Shown here: in pieces, positions 1-6,883 of the stretch
Layout of the letters: each line of letters opens with the position of its first letter
Position numbering within the stretch: position 1 is the stretch's first letter
Source: Peptococcaceae bacterium
Lineage (GTDB): Bacteria > Bacillota > DSM-12270 > Thermacetogeniales > Thermacetogeniaceae
Assembly (NCBI GenBank): GCA_003132605.1
Contig: PKYJ01000032.1
Coordinates: forward strand, 603 to 16,943
Direction of reading: 5' to 3'
Length of the DNA: 16,341 nucleotides
The notes under the pieces: generated by a model
What the model was told of the DNA's origin: nothing
Database searches by the model: none
Seen by the model: only the letters and a program-made list of their open reading frames with translations
Translations under genes and position numbers: made by a program

Positions 1-3000
1 TGCCGTTGATCTGCTCAGGGAAGAGGACGGCGTCTTTATCCCAGATGTCCCGAAAAGCGAAGCCCATGCGCTCCCAGCGGTCCCACCTGCGGTTCAGAAA
101 ATCGTCGACGGTGATCTCCGCGGCGGAGATCTGGGCGATCGATCCGTCGTAGGCGGTGTAGAGCATGTAGATCTTGTCCTCGATAATTACTGCCCGGGGG
201 TCCTCTACGCCCTTCTTGTCCTTCTCGTCATGGGGGGTGAAGACCGGCTCCGGCAGCCTCTCCAGCACCCGGTAGCCATCGGTGATCGCCAGGCCGATAC
301 GCGACACCTCGTCATCCCCGAACGCCCGGTAGAGCAGGTAGACCCGGTCCCTGATACGGACTGCCGCCGTGTTTAGGACGTACTTGCTTTCCCAGTAGTG
401 TTCCTTGATCGGGCTCAGGATCGGGTTGTCCGGGTATCGTTCCAGCGGTTTGGCAGGAGGGTAGTCCAGGGTCTCCTGCACCACCACGTTGACGTCCTTC
501 TTTTGCTTGATCCCCAGCAACATATCCAGGAGGTTCTCGCTTGCCCGTCCCTCGCCGATGAACTGGCTCACCGTGTGCATGATCTCCTCGGGGTCGTATC
601 CCAACTCGGTGTAGATCTCCTCCAGGAGGTCGTGGTTGAACCATTTCTCTTCCACGTGGCTGGACAGCGGGGTGGGGATGTCCCGCCCGCCCTTGTAGCT
701 GTAGCTGGCCCAGCTCCAGGCGGAGCAGGGTATGAAGGCGCCGTCCGCCAGGACCTGGCTCAGGCCATAGCCCTCGCACATCATCTCCAGCAACTTGGCG
801 TCTTCAGGGCGGCCCGATTCCGCCAACTGTCTGGCTGTGTTGTGAAACTGGCCAACTAGGGCGCGGTGGTGGAAGTTCTCGAAGATGTTATGCACGGAAA
901 AGACGGTGGTCTCGTAGCGCCCGATCAGCGAGTTGCGGATCTTGAGGCCGAGGTTCCTGCGCTCTCTGGAATAGGTCCGCAGTAGGGAGGAGTAGTTTCT
1001 GGCGATCATGATGTGCCGCTTGATGAACAGGGCAAAGCGCAGCTTCGGGTAGTCCCCGCCCATCCCCTTGCTCAGCGGCCTGATCACGACCCGGGCGGTG
1101 AGCTTGTTCAGGTCGGAGATCGTGCCCAGTTGCACGTTGCCGCCCAGGACGTTGGGGCCGAGGATGATCGGTCGGAGTTCCACCTCGCCGAGGCTCTCCG
1201 GCTTGACGTTGTCCAGGATCCAGAGCAGGATGCCGTCGGTCCACTTCCGGTTCTCGATCAGGTTGGCCAGGGTGATGGCGTCCCGGACACCCATTTTTTC
1301 CAGGAGAACCGACGAGTTATTGCAACCGGCCGGGATCATCAAGTTCAGCGGGGGGAAGCGCAGCAGTCCCTTCTTGAGGAGGTCGTCTTCTATGTAGAAC
1401 ATAGTGCGTGAGGGAAGCTGTTGGAGCAATCCGTCGACGATCTCCCCGGCGCCTTCGGGCGTGAACGGATCGCCGGGAAACAGCCGGTCCATGGCCAGCT
1501 CCAGTTCTCCCATGAAATCTTTGAGGCGCTTGGCCACAGTCCCGGAGTCGCTGTTTTCGGGTACTCCCAGGCTATTGTAGATGAAGCAGTTGAAGGCATC
1601 CCGGTACTTGGACTGCAGGCGGTTGAACATGCCCTCGCTCCAGACGACCCGTCCTCCGCGCCCCTCGAGCGCTTTGGGCAGGGCGATGGGAATGCCTGGA
1701 ATAAACTCCAGGTACTGCTCCGGAATGATCGGCGGTTTTATCTCCAGGGCCTTCTGTTCCCACGCTTTAATGAAGTCGTCCCTCAGCAGCAGGAAGGAGT
1801 TGCGCTGTTCCTTCTGGGCCATGGCGATCTCGCTGGCTGACAGGTCTTGGGGCTTGATGCCGGCGATGATCAGCTCCTCCTGCAGGTTGTTGGTGTGTTC
1901 CAAAAGGCTGGCCAGCCTGCCGAAAAAGGCGTCGCCCAGGGCATTCAACACGTCGTCGCTGTTGGCGCCGGAGATGAAGCAATAATGGAACAGGAACCAG
2001 TACACGGTATGCGACCATCTCTGGCTGTCGAAGGAGAGTTTACTGGTGGCGCCAATCCGCTCGAGGTCGGCAGAGAGCGCATCCGGCAGGACTGTCTTGA
2101 AGATGTTCTTGTATTGGATCAGGCCGCGCCTGAAGACCGTGGCGATGCCATGGGTAGAGTATTTGGGCACGTAGGGGGCGTCTTTATACTTGTTCCAATA
2201 GATGTCGGGGGTTCTGCGGATGAATTTGCCTGTCAGCCAGAAGTCCTCGTCCCGTTTGATACATTCGAACATGGTCTTGGCCAGGACTTTGAAAATATAG
2301 CTCAATTTCTCGGGATAGATGCTCTCCATCTTGATCCCGAGGTCTACCTCGCAGATCTTCTTGTTCCAGCGGATCGCCCTGGTGATCAGCCAGGGGTCGA
2401 TTCCGTAATCTCTGGTGGCATCTTCCCAGAACTTGATCTCGGCGACGATGTCCTCCACGATATCGTTGGCGATGGCATAGACACCGCTGAGGGCGTTGTG
2501 AACCCTGTATCCATAGAAAACCTCCAGCAGCGGCGCTACCAGCAGGGTGTTCAGGCAGTCCTCGAAATAGTTCTTCCGGATGGTGGTGATCACGAAGTCG
2601 TACTCGGTCCTGATCGGCTCCAGGATGCGCCGCACCCAGTCCGGCTGCAGTCCATAGCTGGCCTCGAGAATCAGGTCGGCGGTGAAGAGCAGGACGTCGG
2701 CATCCAACCGGTCGGCTATCTCCAGGATCGCCCGGATGCTCGCCCCTCTGCCGTTGCTGCCCGGCAGCATCAGAAACTCCAGGTGTGGTACCTGGAAATC
2801 GATCCCGGCGAGGGCCTCCAAGGTCTCAGCCCCTTTGGGATCGCCTGCGCAGACGATCAGGGCGTTGCCCTGCGCCTGGACATTGGCCAGTCCACTTTCG
2901 ATTACCTGCAGCACTTGGGGAAGAGTGTCCTTCTCGTTGTAGAATGGCACCCCTACCACCAGGTTGACGTCGGTCAGTTTGCCGGCCTTGTCCAGGGCTT

Positions 3001-3046
3001 CGGCTATGCTCTGGTCGAACAGGGCATCGGTGTCTAGCGCTCCCAA
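1..3046 (-). CDS. GT-A glycosyltransferase fused to GH130 mannoside phosphorylase (partial, C-terminus cut by window edge)
   Basis: One frame stays open for 1015 codons and runs off the left edge. Residues about 26-230 look like a GT-A nucleotide-sugar transferase: VGVPFYNE (31-38), GRGASIRA (99-106), a TAD acidic motif (122-124) and YGIDPW (214-219), the layout of GT2/GT78/GT81 enzymes. Residues about 880-1015 match GH130 (PH1107-related): NTAAVR, VYLLYRA, GVEDPR (946-951), MLYTAYDG and KDAVLFPE (1004-1011). The stretch between, roughly 260-870, I do not recognise. The chosen start is TTG at 3046, with a G-rich ribosome site about six bases upstream; it overlaps the end of manB by 13 bases, which suggests translational coupling. 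GH130 enzymes reversibly phosphorolyse beta-mannosides to mannose-1-phosphate. With manC and manB upstream, the transferase half probably uses GDP-mannose. Substrate and linkage are inferred. The GH130 assignment is firm, the GT family less so. Confidence 0.85.
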   Translation of the reverse strand, partial: MGALDTDALFDQSIAEALDKAGKLTDVNLVVGVPFYNEKDTLPQVLQVIESGLANVQAQGNALIVCAGDPKGAETLEALAGIDFQVPHLEFLMLPGSNGRGASIRAILEIADRLDADVLLFTADLILEASYGLQPDWVRRILEPIRTEYDFVITTIRKNYFEDCLNTLLVAPLLEVFYGYRVHNALSGVYAIANDIVEDIVAEIKFWEDATRDYGIDPWLITRAIRWNKKICEVDLGIKMESIYPEKLSYIFKVLAKTMFECIKRDEDFWLTGKFIRRTPDIYWNKYKDAPYVPKYSTHGIATVFRRGLIQYKNIFKTVLPDALSADLERIGATSKLSFDSQRWSHTVYWFLFHYCFISGANSDDVLNALGDAFFGRLASLLEHTNNLQEELIIAGIKPQDLSASEIAMAQKEQRNSFLLLRDDFIKAWEQKALEIKPPIIPEQYLEFIPGIPIALPKALEGRGGRVVWSEGMFNRLQSKYRDAFNCFIYNSLGVPENSDSGTVAKRLKDFMGELELAMDRLFPGDPFTPEGAGEIVDGLLQQLPSRTMFYIEDDLLKKGLLRFPPLNLMIPAGCNNSSVLLEKMGVRDAITLANLIENRKWTDGILLWILDNVKPESLGEVELRPIILGPNVLGGNVQLGTISDLNKLTARVVIRPLSKGMGGDYPKLRFALFIKRHIMIARNYSSLLRTYSRERRNLGLKIRNSLIGRYETTVFSVHNIFENFHHRALVGQFHNTARQLAESGRPEDAKLLEMMCEGYGLSQVLADGAFIPCSAWSWASYSYKGGRDIPTPLSSHVEEKWFNHDLLEEIYTELGYDPEEIMHTVSQFIGEGRASENLLDMLLGIKQKKDVNVVVQETLDYPPAKPLERYPDNPILSPIKEHYWESKYVLNTAAVRIRDRVYLLYRAFGDDEVSRIGLAITDGYRVLERLPEPVFTPHDEKDKKGVEDPRAVIIEDKIYMLYTAYDGSIAQISAAEITVDDFLNRRWDRWERMGFAFRDIWDKDAVLFPEQING

Positions 3047-4413
3047 TCAAAACCCCCCACTCCAGGATACTGCAGTATCGCCTGTTTCATAATGCCGCAG
3101 ATCTGTTCCAGGCCTTCGGGCGTTTTGGCCTCACACCTGGCCACCAGCACCGGCTGGGTGTTCGATGCCCGGACCAGGCCCCACCCTTCGGGGAAGAGCA
3201 CCCGGGCCCCGTCGACGTTGACCACCTGGTAGCTGCGGCGGAAGCGCTCCACCAGCTTGCCGACGATGTCGAACTTGACCTCGTCGGCGCAGGGAACCCT
3301 GGTTTCTGCCGTGGCGTAGTACACCGGGATATGAGCCAGGGACTCCGAGAGGGTCTGGGAAGAGTTGGAGAGGATCCGGAGCAGCCGGCCCGACGCATAG
3401 AAGGCGTCGTCATAACCATAGTATTCGTCGGCAAAGAACATGTGCCCGGACATCTCTCCGGTGAAAACCGCCCCGGTCTCTCTCATCTTTGCCTTGATCA
3501 GGGAGTGCCCGGTCTTGTAAAACAGTGGGCGGCCTCCCAGGCGCGTCACCTCGTCCACCAGGGCCTGGGAGCACTTCACCTCGATGATCACCAGGGCGCC
3601 GGGATGGCGCTCCATGATCTCCCGCCAGTAAAGGCACATCAGCTTGTCCCCCCAGATCACCTGCCCCAGCTCATCGACCACGCCGATCCGGTCGGCATCC
3701 CCGTCATAGGCGATGCCCAGGTCGGCGCCCTGCTGCTGCACTGTTCTCCTCAGTTCCGCCAGGTTGGCTGTTTTTACCGGGTCCGGGTGGTGGTGCGGGA
3801 AGCGGCCGTCTGATTCACAGTAGAGCGGTGTCACCTCGCAGCCCCAGGCCTTCAGGATCTCTTCAGCAAACAGGGAGGCGGTGCCGTTGCCGCTGTCCGC
3901 CACGACCCGCAACCGGCGGGGGCCCAAAGCAATCTTTTCCTTTAACATCGCCTGGTACGGTTCGATGATGCTCTGCTCCTGGCGGCTTCCGCTGCCGGAG
4001 CGGAACCTGCCGCCCGCGATCATCTCCTTGAGGGACAGGATCTCGTCACCGTAGATGGTGCCCTCGCCGCAGGCCAGCTTGAAGCCGTTCTCTTCAGGAG
4101 GGTTGTGGCTGCCGGTGATCATCACCCCGCCGTCGATGCTGAAGAAGACTCTGGCATAGTAGAGCATCGGCGTCACAACCAGCCCGAGGTCGATGACCCG
4201 GCAACCAGTGGCCATCAGGCCGCCCACCAGGGCGTCCCGCAGCCGCTCGGAACTGAGGCGGTTGTCCCGTCCGACCAGCACCTGGTTTGAGCCATGCTCC
4301 TGGACGTAGGTCCCGAAAGCCTGCCCGATCAGCCTGGCCGCCTCGTCGGTAAGGTCCTGTCCGGCTTGACCGCGAATGTCATACTGCCGGAAGATCAGGG
4401 GGTTGATACTCAA
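3034..4413 (-). CDS. manB: Phosphomannomutase / phosphoglucomutase
   Basis: Alpha-D-phosphohexomutase of 459 residues, interconverting mannose-6-phosphate and mannose-1-phosphate (possibly also the glucose phosphates) in the cytoplasm. All four family signatures are visible: the phosphoserine loop TGSHNP with Ser102, the metal-binding loop DGDADR (237-242), the sugar-specificity loop GEMSGH (319-324) and the phosphate-binding loop RASNTQP (415-421). The length is usual for AlgC/ManB-type enzymes. The start is TTG at 4413, preceded eight bases upstream by AAGGAGGT, a full anti-16S match lying inside the end of manC; manC stops one base before this TTG. The GEMSGH loop fits dual PMM/PGM enzymes, so activity on glucose phosphates cannot be excluded. 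Its place between manC and the mannosyl-enzyme gene makes the GDP-mannose role the likely one. Confidence 0.95.
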   Translation of the reverse strand: MSINPLIFRQYDIRGQAGQDLTDEAARLIGQAFGTYVQEHGSNQVLVGRDNRLSSERLRDALVGGLMATGCRVIDLGLVVTPMLYYARVFFSIDGGVMITGSHNPPEENGFKLACGEGTIYGDEILSLKEMIAGGRFRSGSGSRQEQSIIEPYQAMLKEKIALGPRRLRVVADSGNGTASLFAEEILKAWGCEVTPLYCESDGRFPHHHPDPVKTANLAELRRTVQQQGADLGIAYDGDADRIGVVDELGQVIWGDKLMCLYWREIMERHPGALVIIEVKCSQALVDEVTRLGGRPLFYKTGHSLIKAKMRETGAVFTGEMSGHMFFADEYYGYDDAFYASGRLLRILSNSSQTLSESLAHIPVYYATAETRVPCADEVKFDIVGKLVERFRRSYQVVNVDGARVLFPEGWGLVRASNTQPVLVARCEAKTPEGLEQICGIMKQAILQYPGVGGFDWER

Positions 4414-4414
4414 C

Positions 4415-5488
4415 CTACAATACCTCCTTGTAGCCCTGCTCCCGAAGGGCGCTGATCACTTTTTTGATCTCCTGGGCATGTTCCTTGTGGCAGATCAGGA
4501 TGCTGTCCCGTCCTTCCACCACGATCAGGTCTTCGACGCCCAGGGTGGCCACTACCTTGTCAGAGGTGAATACCAGGGTGTTGTTGGTGTCGACCAGGAC
4601 ACCTCGGCCCTCGAGGTAATTCCCCTGTTCGTCCTTTTCCTTGTAAGACTCCAGCGCAGTCCAGGAGCCGACGTCGTCCCAGCCGAAATTTCCGGGCAGC
4701 ACCAGCACGTTGCCGGCCTTTTCCATCACTCCGTGATCAATAGAGATCTTCGGCAGATCGGTGAAAATCTTCAGCAGTGTTGACTCGTAGCGCTCGGTGC
4801 CAAAAGCGCCGGCGATCTGTAGCAGGCCTGCGTGAAGCTCGGGCAGGTGCTGCTCGATCAGACGCAGGATCAGGTCCGCTCTCCAGACAAAAATGCCGCT
4901 GTTCCAGTAATAGTTGCCGCTTGCCAGGTATTCCAGGGCGCACCTGTAATCGGGTTTTTCCGTGAACCTGTCGACCGTGTATGCCGGGTTGCCCTCGATG
5001 ATATCGTGCAGCCGTCCGTGGGCAATGTAGCCGAAGCCAGTCTCCGGGCGGTTCGGGGTGATGCCCAGGGTGACCAGGTGAGTGCCGGGCGCGGCGGCGG
5101 CCACCGCGCTCTCCAAGACCTCGCAGAAGTGCTCCTCATCTGCAATGTAGTGGTCGGCGGGCAGGACGATCATCACCCCGTCCGGGTCCCTCCGGGAGAT
5201 CACTACCGCCGACAGTCCGATCGCCGCCGCTGTATCCCTGCCGACCGGCTCCAGGATGATATTCTCCTTGGGCACTTCTGGCACCTGGTCGAGAACTATA
5301 TCATAGTATAGCTTGCCGGTAACGATGTAAATCTGCTCCGGCTCGACCAATCGCTTGAGCCGGTCCACTGTTCTCTGCAGCATTGTGCGGTCGCCCAGCA
5401 GGCGAAGGAACTGCTTGGGGAACTCCTGGCGACTCTTCGGCCAGAATCTCTCGCCGCGGCCACCGGCCATGATCACCGCATATGGCAT
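4415..5488 (-). CDS. manC: Mannose-1-phosphate guanylyltransferase
   Basis: Makes GDP-mannose from mannose-1-phosphate and GTP. The 357-residue protein is the short, monofunctional form without the C-terminal phosphomannose isomerase domain of about 110 residues found in bifunctional ManC/AlgA. Visible motifs are the nucleotide-binding signature AGGRGERFWPKSR (8-20) with PKQF (24-27), EPVGRDTAAA (80-89), LPADH (109-113), ETGFGYI (149-155), FTEKPD (175-180), NSGIF (196-200) and WDDVGSW (270-276). The ATG at 5488 has AAAGGGG about eight bases upstream. It is the first gene of the operon manC-manB-GT/GH130 and lies about 140 bases below a good sigma-A promoter. A glucose-1-phosphate or other sugar nucleotidyltransferase is unlikely, given the PKQF and WDDVGSW motifs. 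Confidence 0.95.
   Translation of the reverse strand: MPYAVIMAGGRGERFWPKSRQEFPKQFLRLLGDRTMLQRTVDRLKRLVEPEQIYIVTGKLYYDIVLDQVPEVPKENIILEPVGRDTAAAIGLSAVVISRRDPDGVMIVLPADHYIADEEHFCEVLESAVAAAAPGTHLVTLGITPNRPETGFGYIAHGRLHDIIEGNPAYTVDRFTEKPDYRCALEYLASGNYYWNSGIFVWRADLILRLIEQHLPELHAGLLQIAGAFGTERYESTLLKIFTDLPKISIDHGVMEKAGNVLVLPGNFGWDDVGSWTALESYKEKDEQGNYLEGRGVLVDTNNTLVFTSDKVVATLGVEDLIVVEGRDSILICHKEHAQEIKKVISALREQGYKEVL
4422..4429 (-). promoter_or_regulatory. Strong ribosome binding site for manB (fixes its TTG start)
   Basis: AAGGAGGT on the minus strand, eight bases before the TTG at 4413 and embedded in the last codons of manC. It decides the non-ATG start of manB and suggests that manB is translated efficiently despite the TTG. 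Confidence 0.85.
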
Positions 5489-5600
5489 TGAGTTTTCCCC
5501 TTTCGAAAAGATGGTCCAAAGAAAGTTGCAGTCCTGGTTATTATTTATTCTAACCGGTTTAAGTTCGAGGCGGGCGGGTCAGGGAGAGCAGAAAAAGGGA

Positions 5601-5636
5601 GTGTCCTATCTTGGTTTAGTGTCCTATCTTGGTTTA
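5601..5636. repeat. Two perfect tandem 18-bp repeats at the manC start point
   Basis: GTGTCCTATCTTGGTTTA occurs twice head to tail (5601-5618 and 5619-5636). Read on the minus strand, the first unit begins at the last base of the manC -10 box, so both copies cover the predicted initial transcribed region. This could be an operator pair, a local duplication, or a scar of a mobile element. No third copy is seen in the window. Confidence 0.9.
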
Positions 5637-5664
5637 TTGTAATCAATAAACAATGCCAGTTCAA
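5636..5664 (-). promoter_or_regulatory. Sigma-A promoter for the manC operon
   Basis: On the minus strand, -35 TTGAAC (5664-5659), a 17-bp spacer and -10 TACAAT (5641-5636). Transcription would start near 5629, leaving a leader of about 140 bases before manC. The start point falls inside the tandem 18-bp repeats, a typical position for a repressor operator. Confidence 0.65.
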
Positions 5665-5845
5665 GCTCTTTTAAATTTGCGTTATGGTGGTCAATGGCGT
5701 GCCCAACGTGCGGACGTGCGTCACTGAGGTCGCAGACGGCAATCCCTGGCTGAAACTCTCACGGGGGACAGAGTTTTTCCTGAACTTAAACCGGCAATGG
5801 AGGAAAGCAGGAAGTCGGCGACGAATTCTTTAGCAAGCGGCTGGC

Positions 5846-5854
5846 TGCTATAAC
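5846..5854 (+). promoter_or_regulatory. Candidate extended -10 promoter for sbcD
   Basis: TGC followed directly by TATAAC forms an extended -10 element. No good -35 hexamer lies at the usual distance. Transcription would start near 5861, giving a leader of about 36 bases to the sbcD ATG. Confidence 0.4.
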
Positions 5855-5896
5855 CAGGCAAGATGCTGTCGGCTGTCAACTGTTGGAGGAGTACAC

Positions 5897-6883
5897 ATGC
5901 GCCTGCTCTTTCTCACCGATGACCACAAGCGGGGGACGACCCCCGCCAACCGGAAGGACAACTTTCCCGCCACCCTGGCCGCCAAGCTGCGGGAGGTGGC
6001 GGCCATCGCCAGGGAGCGGGAAGTGGACTACATCCTGCACGGGGGCGACTTCTACGACGTGCCGGCGCCGGCCATCAGCATCTGCTCCGACTTTCTGGAG
6101 ATCTACCAGCAGTTTCCGGCCCCGGTCTATATCATCGCCGGCAACCACGACCTGTTCGGGAACAATGAGGAGACACTGCCCCGCACTATGCTCGGTCTGG
6201 CCGCCCGGGTGGGGATCGTCCGGATGATCGGCCGGGCGCCGGTCTATCTGACCAAGGGCGATCTGCGGCTCCAGCTTACCGGGCAGGGCTACCACTTCGA
6301 GATGGACCGCCGCGACCCCCGGGAGGATTACGTGGTGCAGAAAAAGGATTGCGACTACGCCATCCACATGGTGCACGGGATGCTGCTCGGCCGGGCCGCC
6401 TTCCCGGGCCCCTTCTACACCCTGGTCGAACAGATCTGGGAGACCGAGGCGGACTTCACCCTGGCCGGCCACAACCACCTGGGGTTTCCGGATGCGGAGC
6501 GGGACGGCAAGCGCTTCCTCAACCCCGGGGCGCTGGCGCGTCTCTCCAACCACCCCATGGAGATGCGGCGCCCGGTCCAGGTGATCTATATCGACTTGGG
6601 CGGCAGCCGCCCGATCTATGAAAAAATAGGGCTGAAGAGCGCCCCGCCGGGGGAGGACGTCCTGGACCGGAGCATGCAGGAAGAGGCCTGTTTCCGGGAG
6701 GAGCGGCTGGCCGGCTACCTGGCGGAGATCAAGGCCGCCGGCTCCTATCAGAGGGCGGACGTGCGGTTCCTGGTGGAGGAGATCGCCCGGAGCGAGCAAC
6801 TGGAGCCCAGGATCAGGTCAGAGGCCCTGCGGCGCGTCGGCCTGGCTGAGGAGGCGCTGGCCCGGGGGGAGGACGAGTCATGA
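5897..6883 (+). CDS. sbcD: SbcD/Mre11-like metallophosphoesterase, DNA nuclease subunit
   Basis: A calcineurin-type phosphoesterase of 328 residues, predicted to be the Mn-dependent nuclease of an Mre11-Rad50-type complex acting on DNA ends. The family's metal motifs are all present: D8-x-H10, GGD (49-51), GNHD (82-85), VHG with His160, and GHNH (191-194). Beyond about residue 245 it has a helical tail that probably docks on the coiled-coil base of the ATPase. It is shorter than E. coli SbcD (about 400 residues). GGAGGAG lies six bases before the ATG. Its stop overlaps the next start by four bases (ATGA), and the next genes encode a split Rad50-like ATPase, which supports the assignment over a generic phosphoesterase. 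Specificity for hairpins or double-strand breaks is inferred. Confidence 0.88.
   Translation: MRLLFLTDDHKRGTTPANRKDNFPATLAAKLREVAAIAREREVDYILHGGDFYDVPAPAISICSDFLEIYQQFPAPVYIIAGNHDLFGNNEETLPRTMLGLAARVGIVRMIGRAPVYLTKGDLRLQLTGQGYHFEMDRRDPREDYVVQKKDCDYAIHMVHGMLLGRAAFPGPFYTLVEQIWETEADFTLAGHNHLGFPDAERDGKRFLNPGALARLSNHPMEMRRPVQVIYIDLGGSRPIYEKIGLKSAPPGEDVLDRSMQEEACFREERLAGYLAEIKAAGSYQRADVRFLVEEIARSEQLEPRIRSEALRRVGLAEEALARGEDES

Larger units (their letters stand above)
5554..5794. repeat. Perfect 13-bp inverted repeat spanning the divergent region
   Basis: CCGGTTTAAGTTC at 5554-5566 is matched by its exact reverse complement GAACTTAAACCGG at 5782-5794. The two arms bracket the manC promoter and the tandem repeats, with 215 bases between them. 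They may be paired binding sites of one regulator for the divergent operons, or ends of a small degenerate element. No flanking target duplication is evident. Confidence 0.7.
5489..5896. other. Divergent intergenic region between the mannose operon and the sbcD operon
   Basis: About 400 bases with no convincing gene. It holds the manC promoter (minus strand), two tandem 18-bp repeats, a widely spaced 13-bp inverted repeat and an extended -10 element for sbcD. The stretch 5670-5780 has no feature I can name. GGGGACAGAG at about 5764-5773 resembles motifs seen in REP-like sequences, but no paired arm is nearby. Confidence 0.6.

Noticed and set aside
1847..3037. A 396-codon open frame on the plus strand
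   Set aside because: It lies opposite the GT/GH130 gene, which shows clear family motifs. The plus-strand product has no recognisable domain and is a shadow of GC-rich codon bias.
5601..5636. Tandem repeats as the start of a CRISPR array
   Set aside because: Only two 18-bp units with no spacers and no cas genes.
5760..5896. A riboswitch or structured leader before sbcD
   Set aside because: I could not fold a convincing conserved structure, and the predicted start point near 5861 leaves too short a leader.
5876..6799. A 307-codon open frame on the minus strand opposite sbcD
   Set aside because: The plus-strand protein carries all metallophosphoesterase motifs. The minus frame is a shadow.
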